Source: Alkalihalobacillus deserti (lineage in GTDB: Bacteria > Bacillota > Bacilli > Bacillales > Bacillaceae_D). Taken from it: a stretch of 64,000 nucleotides of DNA. Below, piece after piece: positions 45,557-54,083 of this stretch. The stretch's first letter is position 1. Each line of letters starts with the position of its first letter. The translations under genes and the position numbers were made by a program. Location of the stretch: contig NZ_JAJAFR010000003.1 of the NCBI RefSeq assembly GCF_020734105.1, positions 248,001 to 312,000 of the forward strand. Direction: 5' to 3'. A model generated the notes under the pieces. The model worked only from the letters and a program-made list of their open reading frames with translations, was not told where the DNA came from and made no database searches.

Positions 45557-45868
45557 ATGCTGCCCACCTTTTTTAGCTGTTAAGTCAGTTGTACAGCTTA
45601 CTTTTGTTATATTCAGAATGTAGTTATATGTTATAGTAAAAAGACAAAAATTGGAAGGGGTTTGTCGCTTTATAAAGTGGAACAATTTTAAAAGGGCATA
45701 CTGCCAAGAGTTTAAAATTGAATATCAGCTTATAGTGGGAGGATGTAAGACAATTTTATGAAAAAACACCAATTTACATTTGTCACTAAGTCGATTTAGT
45801 TGCTTTTGCTAGATTTAGGTCCGATTGCATTAAATAAACTAAGAACAGGTTTACATAGGAGAAAAACG
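45557..45868. other. Divergent intergenic region with an inverted repeat
   Basis: Besides the AGCTGT-N12-ACAGCT inverted repeat near the DMT gene, the region is A/T-rich with no supported gene. It separates the exporter gene from the decayed HAD phosphatase. Confidence 0.4.
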
Positions 45869-46312
45869 ATGATTAAGTTAATTGCAATAGATATGGACGG
45901 AACATTACTTGGAGATGCGCGAGAAGTAACAAGGGGAAACATAAAAGCAATCAAAGAAGCTCAGATTTAAGGTGTAACAATTGTCGTTGCGACAGGTAGA
46001 GATGAAATAGAGGCAAGAACACCTTTGAATCCCTTGTATTACTGTTAATGGAGCGGAAACTCGTGATGAACATGGAAAAGTGCTTGAAAGTTATCCACGC
46101 TCACAACAGAAGGCCAAAGACATTATAGTCTCAGATGATGTTTATTGAAGTGATGGTAATCGGGGATATTCTAAATGATGTTTCGATGTTTGAAAAGGCC
46201 AAATATCGGATTGCGATGGGAAATCCAAGCAAAAAATCAAGGATCTATTATCTTTTGTAACAAAAAAACAAATGAAGAAGATGGGGTTGCCTATGCTATT
46301 GGAAAATGTTAG
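45869..46312 (+). pseudogene. Cof-type HAD phosphatase, decayed
   Basis: The frame begins MIKLIAIDMDGTLLGDAREV, the DxDGT motif of Cof/YidA-type sugar-phosphate phosphatases, with GVTIVVATGR after an in-frame TAA. Most of the cap domain is missing, and the C-terminal part VMVIGDILNDVSMFEKAK (GDxxND motif) and EEDGVAYAI appears about 150 bases later in another frame. A functional gene would be ~270 codons; less than half remains. No mobile element lies nearby. Confidence 0.85.
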
Positions 46313-46342
46313 CAGAGATTAGTTAATGAAGAGGTGAAGGAT

Positions 46343-47314
46343 GTGCGGGCGTTTGCTAGACCGAAAGTAGTTGTTAGTAAATGCATGGAATTTGCGGCCT
46401 GCAGATATAACGGCGACAAAATAACTGAGGCTATTGTAGCAAAATTGGCTGACTATGTTGAGTTTATTCCAGTGTGTCCGGAAGTAGAAATTGGTTTAGG
46501 AACCCCTCGTGAAATAATTCGCCTTGTATCAGAAGGTGAAACAAATCAGTTAATACAACCTAAAACAAAGAAAAACCTAACCCATGTCATGACTGAATTT
46601 GCAGATGACTTTATAGATGGGTTAACGTACATCGATGGCTTTCTCCTCAAGAGCCGTTCTCCAAGTTGCGGAGTAACAGACGCGAAAATTTATGCAAAGA
46701 GCGACAACTCCCCTGTATTACGAAAGGGTAGTGGTACTTTTACAACTCGTATCCTAGCTGCTTATCCGGCAAAACCCTTGGAGGACGAAGGGCGCTTAAG
46801 AAACTTTATTATAAGAGAGCATTATTTTACACATTTATTTATGGTAACCGATTTTCGTATCGTGAAACAAAGTCTAAAAATCAAAGAATTGGTGAATTTC
46901 CATGCGGAAAATAAGTATTTATTTATGGCCTGTAACCAGGTGAAAATGCGTGAAATGGGGAGAGTGATAGCTAATCAGGCAGCGCTCCCGATGGAAGAAG
47001 TATTTTCAACGTATGAGGAAGGTTTAAACGAATTGTTTGCAACTCCAGTTAAATTAACTGACCATATCAATGTCTGTCTTCATGTTTTTGGTTATTTCTC
47101 CAATTATTTAACTACGGCTGAGAAACTTCATTTTGATCATCTTTTAGGGCAGTATAGAAAGAAAAAAATTCCTCTCAGCAGTGTACTTTGTGTATTAAGG
47201 TCATGGTGTTATCGCTTTGAAAACGAGTATTTATTAAAACAAACCTATTTTGAACCGTATCCTGAAGAATTAATAGCGATTAGTGATTCTGGAAAAGGGA
47301 GAGCGTTATCTTAG
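46343..47314 (+). CDS. DUF523 (TudS-like) plus DUF1722 protein
   Basis: The N-terminal half (about 8-155) is DUF523 with three conserved cysteines in SKCMEF, IPVCPEVEIGLGTPR and LKSRSPSCGV. In 2-thiouracil desulfidase TudS these bind a 4Fe-4S cluster that removes sulfur from thiouracil. The C-terminal half (about 165-315) is DUF1722 (YbgA-like) with HYFTHLFMVTDF. The fused form is known in bacteria, and DUF1722 proteins are often near photolyases. GTG at 46343 is chosen because GAGGTGA lies before it; GTG at 46334 overlaps the site. Desulfurase activity is inferred. Confidence 0.83.
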   Translation: MRAFARPKVVVSKCMEFAACRYNGDKITEAIVAKLADYVEFIPVCPEVEIGLGTPREIIRLVSEGETNQLIQPKTKKNLTHVMTEFADDFIDGLTYIDGFLLKSRSPSCGVTDAKIYAKSDNSPVLRKGSGTFTTRILAAYPAKPLEDEGRLRNFIIREHYFTHLFMVTDFRIVKQSLKIKELVNFHAENKYLFMACNQVKMREMGRVIANQAALPMEEVFSTYEEGLNELFATPVKLTDHINVCLHVFGYFSNYLTTAEKLHFDHLLGQYRKKKIPLSSVLCVLRSWCYRFENEYLLKQTYFEPYPEELIAISDSGKGRALS

Positions 47315-47399
47315 GCTGACTTGTTCGGCCTATTTTTTTTGACAAAAAAGCAGTCAGATATAGGTTAGAGTGTGTATTAATACATAACTAAAAAAAAGA

Positions 47400-47428
47400 T
47401 TGACTATTATAGTACAGGAGCATATAAT
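47400..47428 (+). promoter_or_regulatory. Near-consensus sigma-A promoter of a 32-codon microgene
   Basis: TTGACT (47400-47405), a 17-bp spacer and TATAAT (47423-47428), one mismatch from the ideal promoter. Transcription should start near 47435, 50 bases before the small gene. Confidence 0.8.
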
Positions 47429-47484
47429 AAAAACAAGAAAAGAGTAAAAAATTCAAACAATTTGTATTGAGGGGATGAGATGAC

Positions 47485-47583
47485 ATGAAAAAAGCGCAAA
47501 CAGGGTCAAACAGTAAACCAGTGGAAATCAAGGAAGATCAGTCGATTCTCGAATCCATTAATGACTATTATAGCCGTAATTAA
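47485..47583 (+). CDS. Microprotein of unknown function (32 aa)
   Basis: ATG at 47485 follows GAGGGGATGAGATGAC and opens 32 codons ending at TAA 47583. The product starts MKKAQTGSNSKPVEIKED and ends ESINDYYSRN: a basic, flexible start and an acidic helix with no hydrophobic segment, so it should be cytosolic. It has a near-consensus promoter and a perfect terminator of its own. I know no family with this sequence. Confidence 0.65.
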   Translation: MKKAQTGSNSKPVEIKEDQSILESINDYYSRN

Positions 47584-47600
47584 ATAGAATAAGAAAAACG

Positions 47601-47634
47601 AACAGATCCTAGTACCAACATAGGATCTGTTTTG
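47601..47634 (+). terminator. Terminator of the 32-codon microgene
   Basis: Perfect 11-bp stem AACAGATCCTA / TAGGATCTGTT, loop gtaccaaca, followed by a short T run. Confidence 0.88.
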
Positions 47635-48051
47635 TATATTAAGTTGTTGTGATACAGTAGATCACATGCTTTTTATAGATTGCATGGCCGGTCTTTTGGT
47701 TGGGAATTCACTTGCAATTTCCAGTAGAATAGGATATAGTTATCATAACGGTCGTCAACTTCCAATTACGTATAGCGCATTTCATTCAGCTGGCGCGGTC
47801 AAGGAACCGCAAGGATGAACGAGAGGCAGGGCTTTCATCGTGTGGATATTGATTGATGGATCCTAAGATTTACCCATAGAACAATTGCATCAATAGGCAA
47901 CACTTTAGAGAGTCCAGTATTCACATGTTATAAGGGATATTCACTCGATTCGTGGTTGATGTTCCTTATAATATGTGAATTTTTATTTACCTCGGATTGT
48001 AAATACGATTGCATATTAAGTAAATTATTTTAAGATTGGGGTTTTTTAAGC
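47635..48051 (+). other. Unexplained structured interval upstream of the cold-shock gene
   Basis: This 417-base stretch has no convincing gene. A frame of 50 codons (47666-47818, starting MLFIDCMAGLLVGNSLAISS) has no ribosome binding site. Small hairpins occur (GCGGT / ACCGC near 47795) and a very strong stem-loop at 47919-47980: 17 pairs with one G-U, followed by five T residues. It may be an untranslated RNA, a leader with attenuator, or a decayed gene. Confidence 0.4.
47919..47985 (+). terminator. Long terminator-like stem-loop before the cold-shock gene
   Basis: ATTCACATGTTATAAGG (47919-47935) pairs with CCTTATAATATGTGAAT (47964-47980), leaving a 28-base loop and T5 tail. It would end whatever transcript starts upstream of it. 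Confidence 0.7.
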
Positions 48052-48255
48052 ATGGCACAAACAGGTACAGTTAAATGGTTTAATGCAGAAAAAGGATTCG
48101 GTTTCATTGAAGTAGAAGGCGGAAACGACGTATTCGTACACTTCAGCGCTATTACAGGCGATGGTTTCAAATCACTTGACGAAGGTCAAGCAGTTGAATT
48201 TGAAATTGTTGAAGGCGACCGTGGACCACAAGCAGCTAACGTTGTAAAACGATAA
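48052..48255 (+). CDS. Cold-shock protein (CspB/CspD type)
   Basis: A 67-residue single-stranded nucleic-acid-binding protein with both RNP motifs: KGFGFIEV (RNP1) and VFVHFSAI (RNP2), and the usual [10 protein letters not shown] and [10 protein letters not shown]. It melts RNA structures and assists growth at low temperature and in stationary phase. Length agrees with CspB/CspD. The sequence before ATG has only GGGG at moderate distance, as is common where the long leader regulates translation. Terminator follows. Confidence 0.95.
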   Translation: MAQTGTVKWFNAEKGFGFIEVEGGNDVFVHFSAITGDGFKSLDEGQAVEFEIVEGDRGPQAANVVKR

Positions 48256-48264
48256 ATGGTTCTT

Positions 48265-48303
48265 AAAGACATTGTCTCATGGAGAGATGATGTCTTTTTT
48301 TAT
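48265..48303 (+). terminator. Terminator of the cold-shock gene
   Basis: AAAGACAT / ATGTCTTT stem with inner TCTC / GAGA pairing and seven T residues. Confidence 0.9.
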
Positions 48304-48436
48304 ATTTGAGAATTAGTTTAATATAATTTTATTATGTAAACTAATTACTTGGACTTAAAATACAGATGAATTAATTCGGTAAATAAGGTAAAATTACCCT
48401 ATTGTCTAGAGGGATGTTTATGAAAGGAGAGAAAAG

Positions 48437-50455
48437 ATGCGCAAAAATAGAATGAATTATGTTTTCACAGTTCTACTTATTATGTTCATAGGAGGATGTT
48501 CTGAATCTATTGCGACACCTGAAGAAGTCTTCTCAGCTTTTGCGTTAGCATGGGAGCAAGGAGACTATGAAGCAATGTATGAATCCCTTTCTAATAGTTC
48601 TAAAGCTTTAATCTCATCGGAAGAATTTATCGAATTGTATACAACTACATATACGGAAATTAATGCTAGTGAGGTATCAATTTCTCTTACTTCACCTGAA
48701 AGAGATGAGGATGAAGAGATCGAAGGAAATGAGACATCTCTTCAATTTGAAAAAGATTTAATCGTGTTTACAGGAGAAATCAAATTAGATTCTCATGTCT
48801 CAATGATGCTTGACGAAGAAGCAAGTGCGTGGAAGGTCGATTGGAGCCCTGATCTTATTTTCCCATTGATGGAGATGGGGGATCGTGTAAAACTTCGAAT
48901 CCTTTATCCAAGTGAACGCGGAGAAATTTTAGATCGTAATGGGGAAGCTCTTGCGATCAATGGATCAATCTATGAAATTGGAGTGGTCCCGAGTCGGATA
49001 GAAAATGAAGAGGAAGAAATAAGTCAATTAAGTGAAAGAATCGGTGTTTCAGAAGAGTTTATAATAGATAGATTAAATCAAGGTTGGGTTGGGCCTGATA
49101 CTTATGTTCCTATCAAGAAAATCTCGGAAGATCAGAAACCATTTGTTGAAGAGTTACACTCAACGATCCCTTTTGCTACATATAAAAAAATAGGGGCTAG
49201 AGTGTATCCAGCAGGTAAAGCTTCAGCTCATCTGATTGGTTACTTAGGAATGGTATCAAAAAAGGAATTGGAAGAAGATACAGAAAGAGCTTATCATGCT
49301 AATTCAACAACAGGTAAAGCGGGTTTAGAGCAAATTTATGAAAATCGCTTAAGAGGTCAAAGTGGTGGTGAAATTTATCTAGAGGCAAACGATGGAACAG
49401 AAAAACATGTGATTCAGAAAAAAGAACCCATTAATGGAGAATCAATTCAATTAACGATCGATCGGACATTACAGCAGGCTGTATTTGATAAGTTTAATCA
49501 AGAGGGTGATACAGGGACAGGAGTAGCTGTTCATCCTTTAACTGGTGAAGTACTGACTCTAGTCAATTCACCTGCATATGACCCAAATGAGTTTATTTTA
49601 GGTATCTCACAGAACAAATATAGTGAACTAGAAAATGATCCGAAAAAACCACTTATCAATCGTTTTGCACAAGCGTTCGTCCCTGGATCAACGATTAAAC
49701 CAATTACAGCAGCGATCGTTTTAAAAAATGGTTTAGATCCTGATGAGAAGATTGCTAGTACAGATGCAGGCTGGAGGAAAGATGGTTCTTGGGGAAATCA
49801 TACCGTAAGACGTGTACCGAACCCATTACAACAATTGAATTTAACGGAAGCGATGATGTATTCAGATAATATTTATTTTGCTAAGGTTGCTGTCGAGTTA
49901 GGGATTGATGATTTTGAGCAGGGATTAACTAAACTTGGCTTTGAAAAAAGAATGCCATTTGTTTACGGGTTTTCAGAATCTCAAATTGCAGCAAAGAAAT
50001 TAGACTCAGACATTTTACTCGCTGATACAGCCTATGGGCAAGGTGAATTATTAGTTAACCCGTTGCACTTGGCGATGCTGTATACAACCTTTCTCAATGA
50101 TGGTTCAACACCTAAACCATTACTTTTAATGACAGAAGAAAAAGAATGGTGGTTAGAAGAGACGATCAGTAAAGAACATTCGGATATCGTCTTGCAATCG
50201 CTTATTGAAGTAATAGAAAATCCGAGTGGAACGGCTTCTAATGTTCGACTCGATGAAGTCAAATTAGCTGGAAAAACAGGAACGGCGGAACATAAATTAT
50301 CTCGTGAAGATGAAGAAGGCATAGAGACAGGGTGGTTTGTAGCAATGGATATAGATAATCGAGATTTGCTTATGTTGATGATGGTTGAAGAAGGCGGTAG
50401 TAGTTATGCAGCTTTAAAAGTAAAGGAACTGTTTCAAGAATATTACACGGATTGA
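48437..50455 (+). CDS. pbpC: Class B penicillin-binding protein, PbpC (PBP3)/PBP2a-like
   Basis: A lipoprotein-type signal (IGGC, Cys about 21) is followed by an NTF2-like MecA N-terminal domain (about 27-140), a dimerisation/linker region (YPSERGEILDRNGEALAINGS in part) and a transpeptidase domain. Active-site motifs are SxxK at S418TIK (in PGSTIKP), SDN at 476-478 and KTGT at 613-616. Length 672 aa matches B. subtilis PbpC (668) and Staphylococcus aureus PBP2a (668). It crosslinks peptidoglycan and often has low beta-lactam affinity. AAAGGAGA before ATG. Monocistronic. Confidence 0.93.
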   Translation: MRKNRMNYVFTVLLIMFIGGCSESIATPEEVFSAFALAWEQGDYEAMYESLSNSSKALISSEEFIELYTTTYTEINASEVSISLTSPERDEDEEIEGNETSLQFEKDLIVFTGEIKLDSHVSMMLDEEASAWKVDWSPDLIFPLMEMGDRVKLRILYPSERGEILDRNGEALAINGSIYEIGVVPSRIENEEEEISQLSERIGVSEEFIIDRLNQGWVGPDTYVPIKKISEDQKPFVEELHSTIPFATYKKIGARVYPAGKASAHLIGYLGMVSKKELEEDTERAYHANSTTGKAGLEQIYENRLRGQSGGEIYLEANDGTEKHVIQKKEPINGESIQLTIDRTLQQAVFDKFNQEGDTGTGVAVHPLTGEVLTLVNSPAYDPNEFILGISQNKYSELENDPKKPLINRFAQAFVPGSTIKPITAAIVLKNGLDPDEKIASTDAGWRKDGSWGNHTVRRVPNPLQQLNLTEAMMYSDNIYFAKVAVELGIDDFEQGLTKLGFEKRMPFVYGFSESQIAAKKLDSDILLADTAYGQGELLVNPLHLAMLYTTFLNDGSTPKPLLLMTEEKEWWLEETISKEHSDIVLQSLIEVIENPSGTASNVRLDEVKLAGKTGTAEHKLSREDEEGIETGWFVAMDIDNRDLLMLMMVEEGGSSYAALKVKELFQEYYTD

Positions 50456-50462
50456 TACATGT

Positions 50463-50528
50463 AGACAACTCAGTTAATCTACTGCTATTCTTTTTAGAAG
50501 TAGACTTATCGTGGGTTGTCTTTTTTTT
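50463..50528 (+). terminator. Probable terminator of pbpC
   Basis: AGACAAC / GTTGTC outer stem with inner TCTACT / AGTAGA hairpin, followed by eight T residues. Confidence 0.75.
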
Positions 50529-50699
50529 GAACCCGATTTAATAGCAAAAAAAGATTAGCATGAATTCTGAAAAGTGAATATAATAATGTAAGGGCTTACA
50601 TTATTTTAGTGCTTGCGTGAACAACGTAAGTCAAGTCTATAGTAGAAGATTTTTGTATACACATAATCAATACCATTATAAGGTGAGGGGTGTATAAAT

Positions 50700-51143
50700 A
50701 TGGAAGCGACACATTACGATGATCTGTCCATTTATGTTCCTAAAAATCAGTTGGATAAACTAATTAATGGAGTTCTTCAAAATAAATATCGGATTTTCTG
50801 GGGATTTAACAAAGGAAAAATGATTTTAAATATTTACAACAACGAAGTGAATAATAAACTTATATTTAAAAGGCATAAAGGTTACTTGGAATTAATTGAG
50901 GCGAAACTTAAAAGCGACAAAGTCTTAAGTGTTTTAGATCAGGATATAGATTTTACTTTTAAAGTAGCTACAAAAAGTAATGAAGACATAAAAAGAGGAG
51001 CAGATGCTGTTTATCGTGAAATTGATTATTTCTTAATTGAGTTATCTCATTTTAAAAATATAAACGATAAGAACTCGATTGACAATATTAAAGAGAAATT
51101 AAAAAAGCTTACAGAAGAGTGGAATAACTTAAGGGAAACATGA
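50700..51143 (+). CDS. Hypothetical protein (147 aa)
   Basis: A soluble, Lys- and Asn-rich protein with no membrane segment or signal peptide, starting MEATHYDDLSIYVPKNQLDK. The first half alternates beta-prone segments (YRIFWGFNKGKMILNIYNN); the last third is helical and charged. GGTGAGGGG precedes the ATG, and a terminator follows the stop. Its high A/T content exceeds that of the neighbouring genes, which may indicate recent acquisition. No family recognised. Confidence 0.6.
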   Translation: MEATHYDDLSIYVPKNQLDKLINGVLQNKYRIFWGFNKGKMILNIYNNEVNNKLIFKRHKGYLELIEAKLKSDKVLSVLDQDIDFTFKVATKSNEDIKRGADAVYREIDYFLIELSHFKNINDKNSIDNIKEKLKKLTEEWNNLRET

Positions 51144-51150
51144 TGCGATT

Positions 51151-51192
51151 AAACCACTTTAGGAGATGATGTCATTTTCTAAGTGGTTTTTA
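51151..51192 (+). terminator. Terminator after the 147-aa gene
   Basis: AAACCACTT / AAGTGGTTT stem with extra inner pairs (AGGA / TTCT) and a T-rich tail. Confidence 0.85.
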
Positions 51193-51377
51193 ATTTTAAT
51201 GAGACTTAAGTAACTAACCTTGATTTATGAACGATGTTACTGATCTGATTTAGTAAAAGTACATACCCTGAAGAAAACCCTATAGCTGACTGAACTGTGT
51301 ACTATAGGGGATAGAAAGATCCATCTGTATGAATTTTACTAGTTGCAACAGTCAAATTATCAGAGGCGTAAAAGTGG

Positions 51378-52643
51378 TCACTCAACGTATTTGTCTAACG
51401 GACGTAAAGCCTTTGTTTCATCCACATAAATAAAAGCATCGTATCGTTCTGAAAGTCTAGAAGGGACATAATTTCCCAAATGCTCATAACGATGATTATA
51501 GGTGACGCCAATTGCGCGGTGTCCGATTGTTTCATTAAAAACACTAAAATTCATTTGATTAAATAAAATGAATTTATCATAGGCACCAGCTTGGTGGAGA
51601 GAATATTCCCAGCTACCTGTTTGAGCTTCAGGAACGACCATTTTTTCATAGGGATCTCCCCATCTGTCGGCGGCGATGACTGTTCCTTTATATGTTCCAA
51701 ACCCAACGGCATATATTTGGTCTTCACCATACTTTTCGCGCGTAAGTTGGCCGACATTTACCATGCCGTCATCTGCCATATCGGTTGCTCTTGCGTCACC
51801 TATATGTGTGTTGTGCTCCCATATGATTCCTTTCGCCTGATCCCCATAAAAAGAAGAGACTTTATGCAAAGCATCAACCATATGACGGTCACGAATATTC
51901 CAAGATTCATTCCCATCTGTTACCATAACTCTATAGTAATTCTCTGCGTTATTTACGACGAGTGAATTTATTTCTACATTCATAGTTGCTTCTAAATCCT
52001 GGTCATAAACTGCTCGGTTTTGGTGCATAGATTTCAGTAAATCGACGAGTTCATCTAAACAATCTTTTCCATAGAAAGAGGCCGAAACACCATACATTTG
52101 GAGTTCGTCATGATAAGGTTCAAAGCAATCAAAAGCCCTTTTTGCCTTTTCGAGATCGGGAGACCCTATGGACTCAAGGTAAGAGACAATTTCGGTCATA
52201 GACTCCGAAAGACTATAGACATCAATTCCATAAAAGCCTATTTTAGAACGAGTATCTTTACTATCGTTAAATTCCTTCAACCAACTAGTTAAAGTAGCTA
52301 TTTCTTCATTTGCCCACATCCATGCCGGCCATCTGTTAAATGCACTCAGAGATTCAACTGCTTTTGTATAGGGGGTTTCATACCCCTTAATATACCGATT
52401 TACTTCATAACAAGAAGGCCAGTCCCCCTCTACTGCAATGAATTGAAATCCCTTTTCTCTTATAAGCCACTTGGAAATTTCCGCTCTTATGGAATAAAAC
52501 TCTGATGTTCCGTGAGAAGATTCTCCTAAGAGAACGTATTTAGCCTGACTTGCTTTCTCTAACAACGGTTTTAAATCAGAAAGGCTAGTAAAGCGTCTTG
52601 CATGTTGTTCAATCGCTTTTGTTAAGTCAAGTGTGTGGATCAT
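51378..52643 (-). CDS. Erythromycin esterase family protein
   Basis: A 421-residue EreA-type (PF05139) enzyme with LLGESSHGTSEFYSIRAE (conserved Glu and catalytic-type His), IAVEGDWPSCYEVN, GIDVYSLSES and WEHNTHIGDARAT. EreA/EreB open the lactone of 14-membered macrolides, but most Bacillus homologues, such as the Bcr135-type succinoglycan-linked esterases, have other or unknown substrates. AAGGAGATACTGAT precedes the ATG. Stands alone. Confidence 0.88.
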   Translation of the reverse strand: MIHTLDLTKAIEQHARRFTSLSDLKPLLEKASQAKYVLLGESSHGTSEFYSIRAEISKWLIREKGFQFIAVEGDWPSCYEVNRYIKGYETPYTKAVESLSAFNRWPAWMWANEEIATLTSWLKEFNDSKDTRSKIGFYGIDVYSLSESMTEIVSYLESIGSPDLEKAKRAFDCFEPYHDELQMYGVSASFYGKDCLDELVDLLKSMHQNRAVYDQDLEATMNVEINSLVVNNAENYYRVMVTDGNESWNIRDRHMVDALHKVSSFYGDQAKGIIWEHNTHIGDARATDMADDGMVNVGQLTREKYGEDQIYAVGFGTYKGTVIAADRWGDPYEKMVVPEAQTGSWEYSLHQAGAYDKFILFNQMNFSVFNETIGHRAIGVTYNHRYEHLGNYVPSRLSERYDAFIYVDETKALRPLDKYVE

Positions 52644-52753
52644 ATCAGTATCTCCTTCTTGAATTACAATTAAATCCTTCTAAGAATAGTATGTGTGTGT
52701 ATCGTTTAAAAAATAGACGGTAAGGAAAAGAAATGGATTATCATCTGCTTTTT

Positions 52754-52933
52754 CTAAAAAGTAGTACCGAACGCTATAAGTTTGGCAAATTCTATGGGAT
52801 CCGTTTCTACATCAACACAACAAGCGAAAAAGGATTCAATCCGGTAACACCCTACTAGAAATGTATTTCCACAAGGACAAACCCAATGATGGTCAGGTGG
52901 GTTTTCAATAGTGCTAAAAAACGAGTAAGTCAA
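52754..52933 (-). other. Possible short cysteine-rich frame (59 aa), gene status uncertain
   Basis: A minus-strand frame from TTG at 52933 carries HHWVCPCGNTFLVGCYRIES and a CC pair, like a small zinc ribbon (five or six Cys in 59 residues). No ribosome binding site is seen, and upstream stop codons limit it. It could be a fragment of a decayed gene or spurious. The rest of the 52644-52985 interval contains nothing else recognised. Confidence 0.3.
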
Positions 52934-52985
52934 TTGAACCAGGATGTTTAAACCAAAATAAAAATCTGTTTACAAAGACGTTTTA

Positions 52986-53552
52986 CTAATAGTCCCTTTT
53001 TTCAATTTCAACTTCCTCTTCTAAAATATTATTTAAAATCCAGGGAATGGCTGATAATAAATTAGGAAATACAGCGTTTGAGTCAGCGGTATTTTCTCGT
53101 TCAGGCCCGATAAAGATGGTTTTACATCCTGCTTTTTTACCAGCTTCAATATCTGGTTCACGATCACCAACCATGATACTTGCTGTTAAATCAATTTGAT
53201 GTCTTTGCGCTAGATCCTCTAACATTTGTGACCCAGGTTTTCTGCAAGCACAGCCTGCTTTGGGTTTATGTGGACAATAAGCAATGTCATTTACTCTAGA
53301 TCCGTAAGCCGCTAATTCCTCTTGCATTTTTTCATGAACTTTTATAAGTGCTTTTTCTTTCATAAATCCTAGACCTACTCCACCTTGGTTCGTTACGACA
53401 AAAGTAGGGATTTGCGCATCATTTAATATTCGTACAGCTTCGCCCACCCCATCTAACAAGAAGAATTCATGAGGTTTATTTACGAATTTCACACGTGTTG
53501 ATAGAACTTCATTTATAACTCCGTCACGGTCTAAAAAAACGGCTTTTTTCAC
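52986..53552 (-). CDS. HAD-IIIA phosphatase, GmhB / histidinol-phosphatase-like
   Basis: The sequence has FLDRDGVINE (nucleophile Asp), VTNQGGVGLGFMKE, and the zinc-binding loop CPHKPKAGCACRKP (Cys-x-His..Cys-x-Cys) typical of heptose-1,7-bisphosphate and histidinol phosphatases, followed by MVGDREPDIEAGKKAGC. The GTG start is preceded by GGAGGGTCTTT. Full length at 188 residues; the substrate cannot be told from sequence. No other heptose genes are nearby. Confidence 0.9.
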   Translation of the reverse strand: MKKAVFLDRDGVINEVLSTRVKFVNKPHEFFLLDGVGEAVRILNDAQIPTFVVTNQGGVGLGFMKEKALIKVHEKMQEELAAYGSRVNDIAYCPHKPKAGCACRKPGSQMLEDLAQRHQIDLTASIMVGDREPDIEAGKKAGCKTIFIGPERENTADSNAVFPNLLSAIPWILNNILEEEVEIEKRDY

Positions 53553-53628
53553 AAAGACCCTCCTTGTAAATTAATCTAGGTAAGCAGTATGTATAAAAAG
53601 AGGGAGAAAAAAATACAGGTATTAGAAT

Positions 53629-53654
53629 ACGGGCCAAACGTTTGTTTGACCCGT
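53629..53654 (-). terminator. Hairpin at the end of the DUF3918-like gene
   Basis: ACGGG-CAAAC / GTTTG-CCCGT stem with one mismatch and a 4-base loop; T-poor tail on the minus strand. Confidence 0.55.
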
Positions 53655-53669
53655 GTCATACAACCAATG

Positions 53670-53855
53670 TTATTGGTTACGGTTCTGAGAAATCATATCG
53701 TTAATAGGTTCCATCATGTTGTTCATGCCACTTCCGTTGTTACGATTTCTCATCATACCGTAAGCGGCAGCACCGATACCGATACCTACCAATGACATCA
53801 TTAATCCATTACCATTATTATTTCTGCGCTTACGACCACCGAATAATCCATTCAT
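53670..53855 (-). CDS. Small Asn/Gly/Met-rich protein, DUF3918-like (61 aa)
   Basis: ATG at 53855 is seven bases after AGGGGG. The protein starts MNGLFGGRKRRNNNGNG, has a glycine-rich hydrophobic segment (LMMSLVGIGIGAAAYGMM) that may span or touch the membrane, and an Asn-rich end. It fits the DUF3918 family of small Bacillus proteins, function unknown. The assignment is from length and composition. Confidence 0.7.
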   Translation of the reverse strand: MNGLFGGRKRRNNNGNGLMMSLVGIGIGAAAYGMMRNRNNGSGMNNMMEPINDMISQNRNQ

Positions 53856-54083
53856 TTTCATTCCCCCTTTTAAAAAATGTGTTTGAATGACTATCAAACA
53901 TTCTATATCATCAGTTATTTTGCTTGAATTTATTCGTGGCGATAAATGTTATTAGTTAAAATGAAAAAATTGTGATCAGTTTTAGCTTCATACATTATTT
54001 TCTTGTTGATTTTTCAAGCTTCATAGTAGAAAAACAAACAAACATTCGCTAAAATGAAGATAATTGAAATTGAGGTGTAGCGG

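Noticed and set aside
47666..47818. 50-codon frame upstream of the cold-shock gene as a gene
   Set aside because: There is no ribosome binding site and I cannot match it to a family, so it is only mentioned within the interval.
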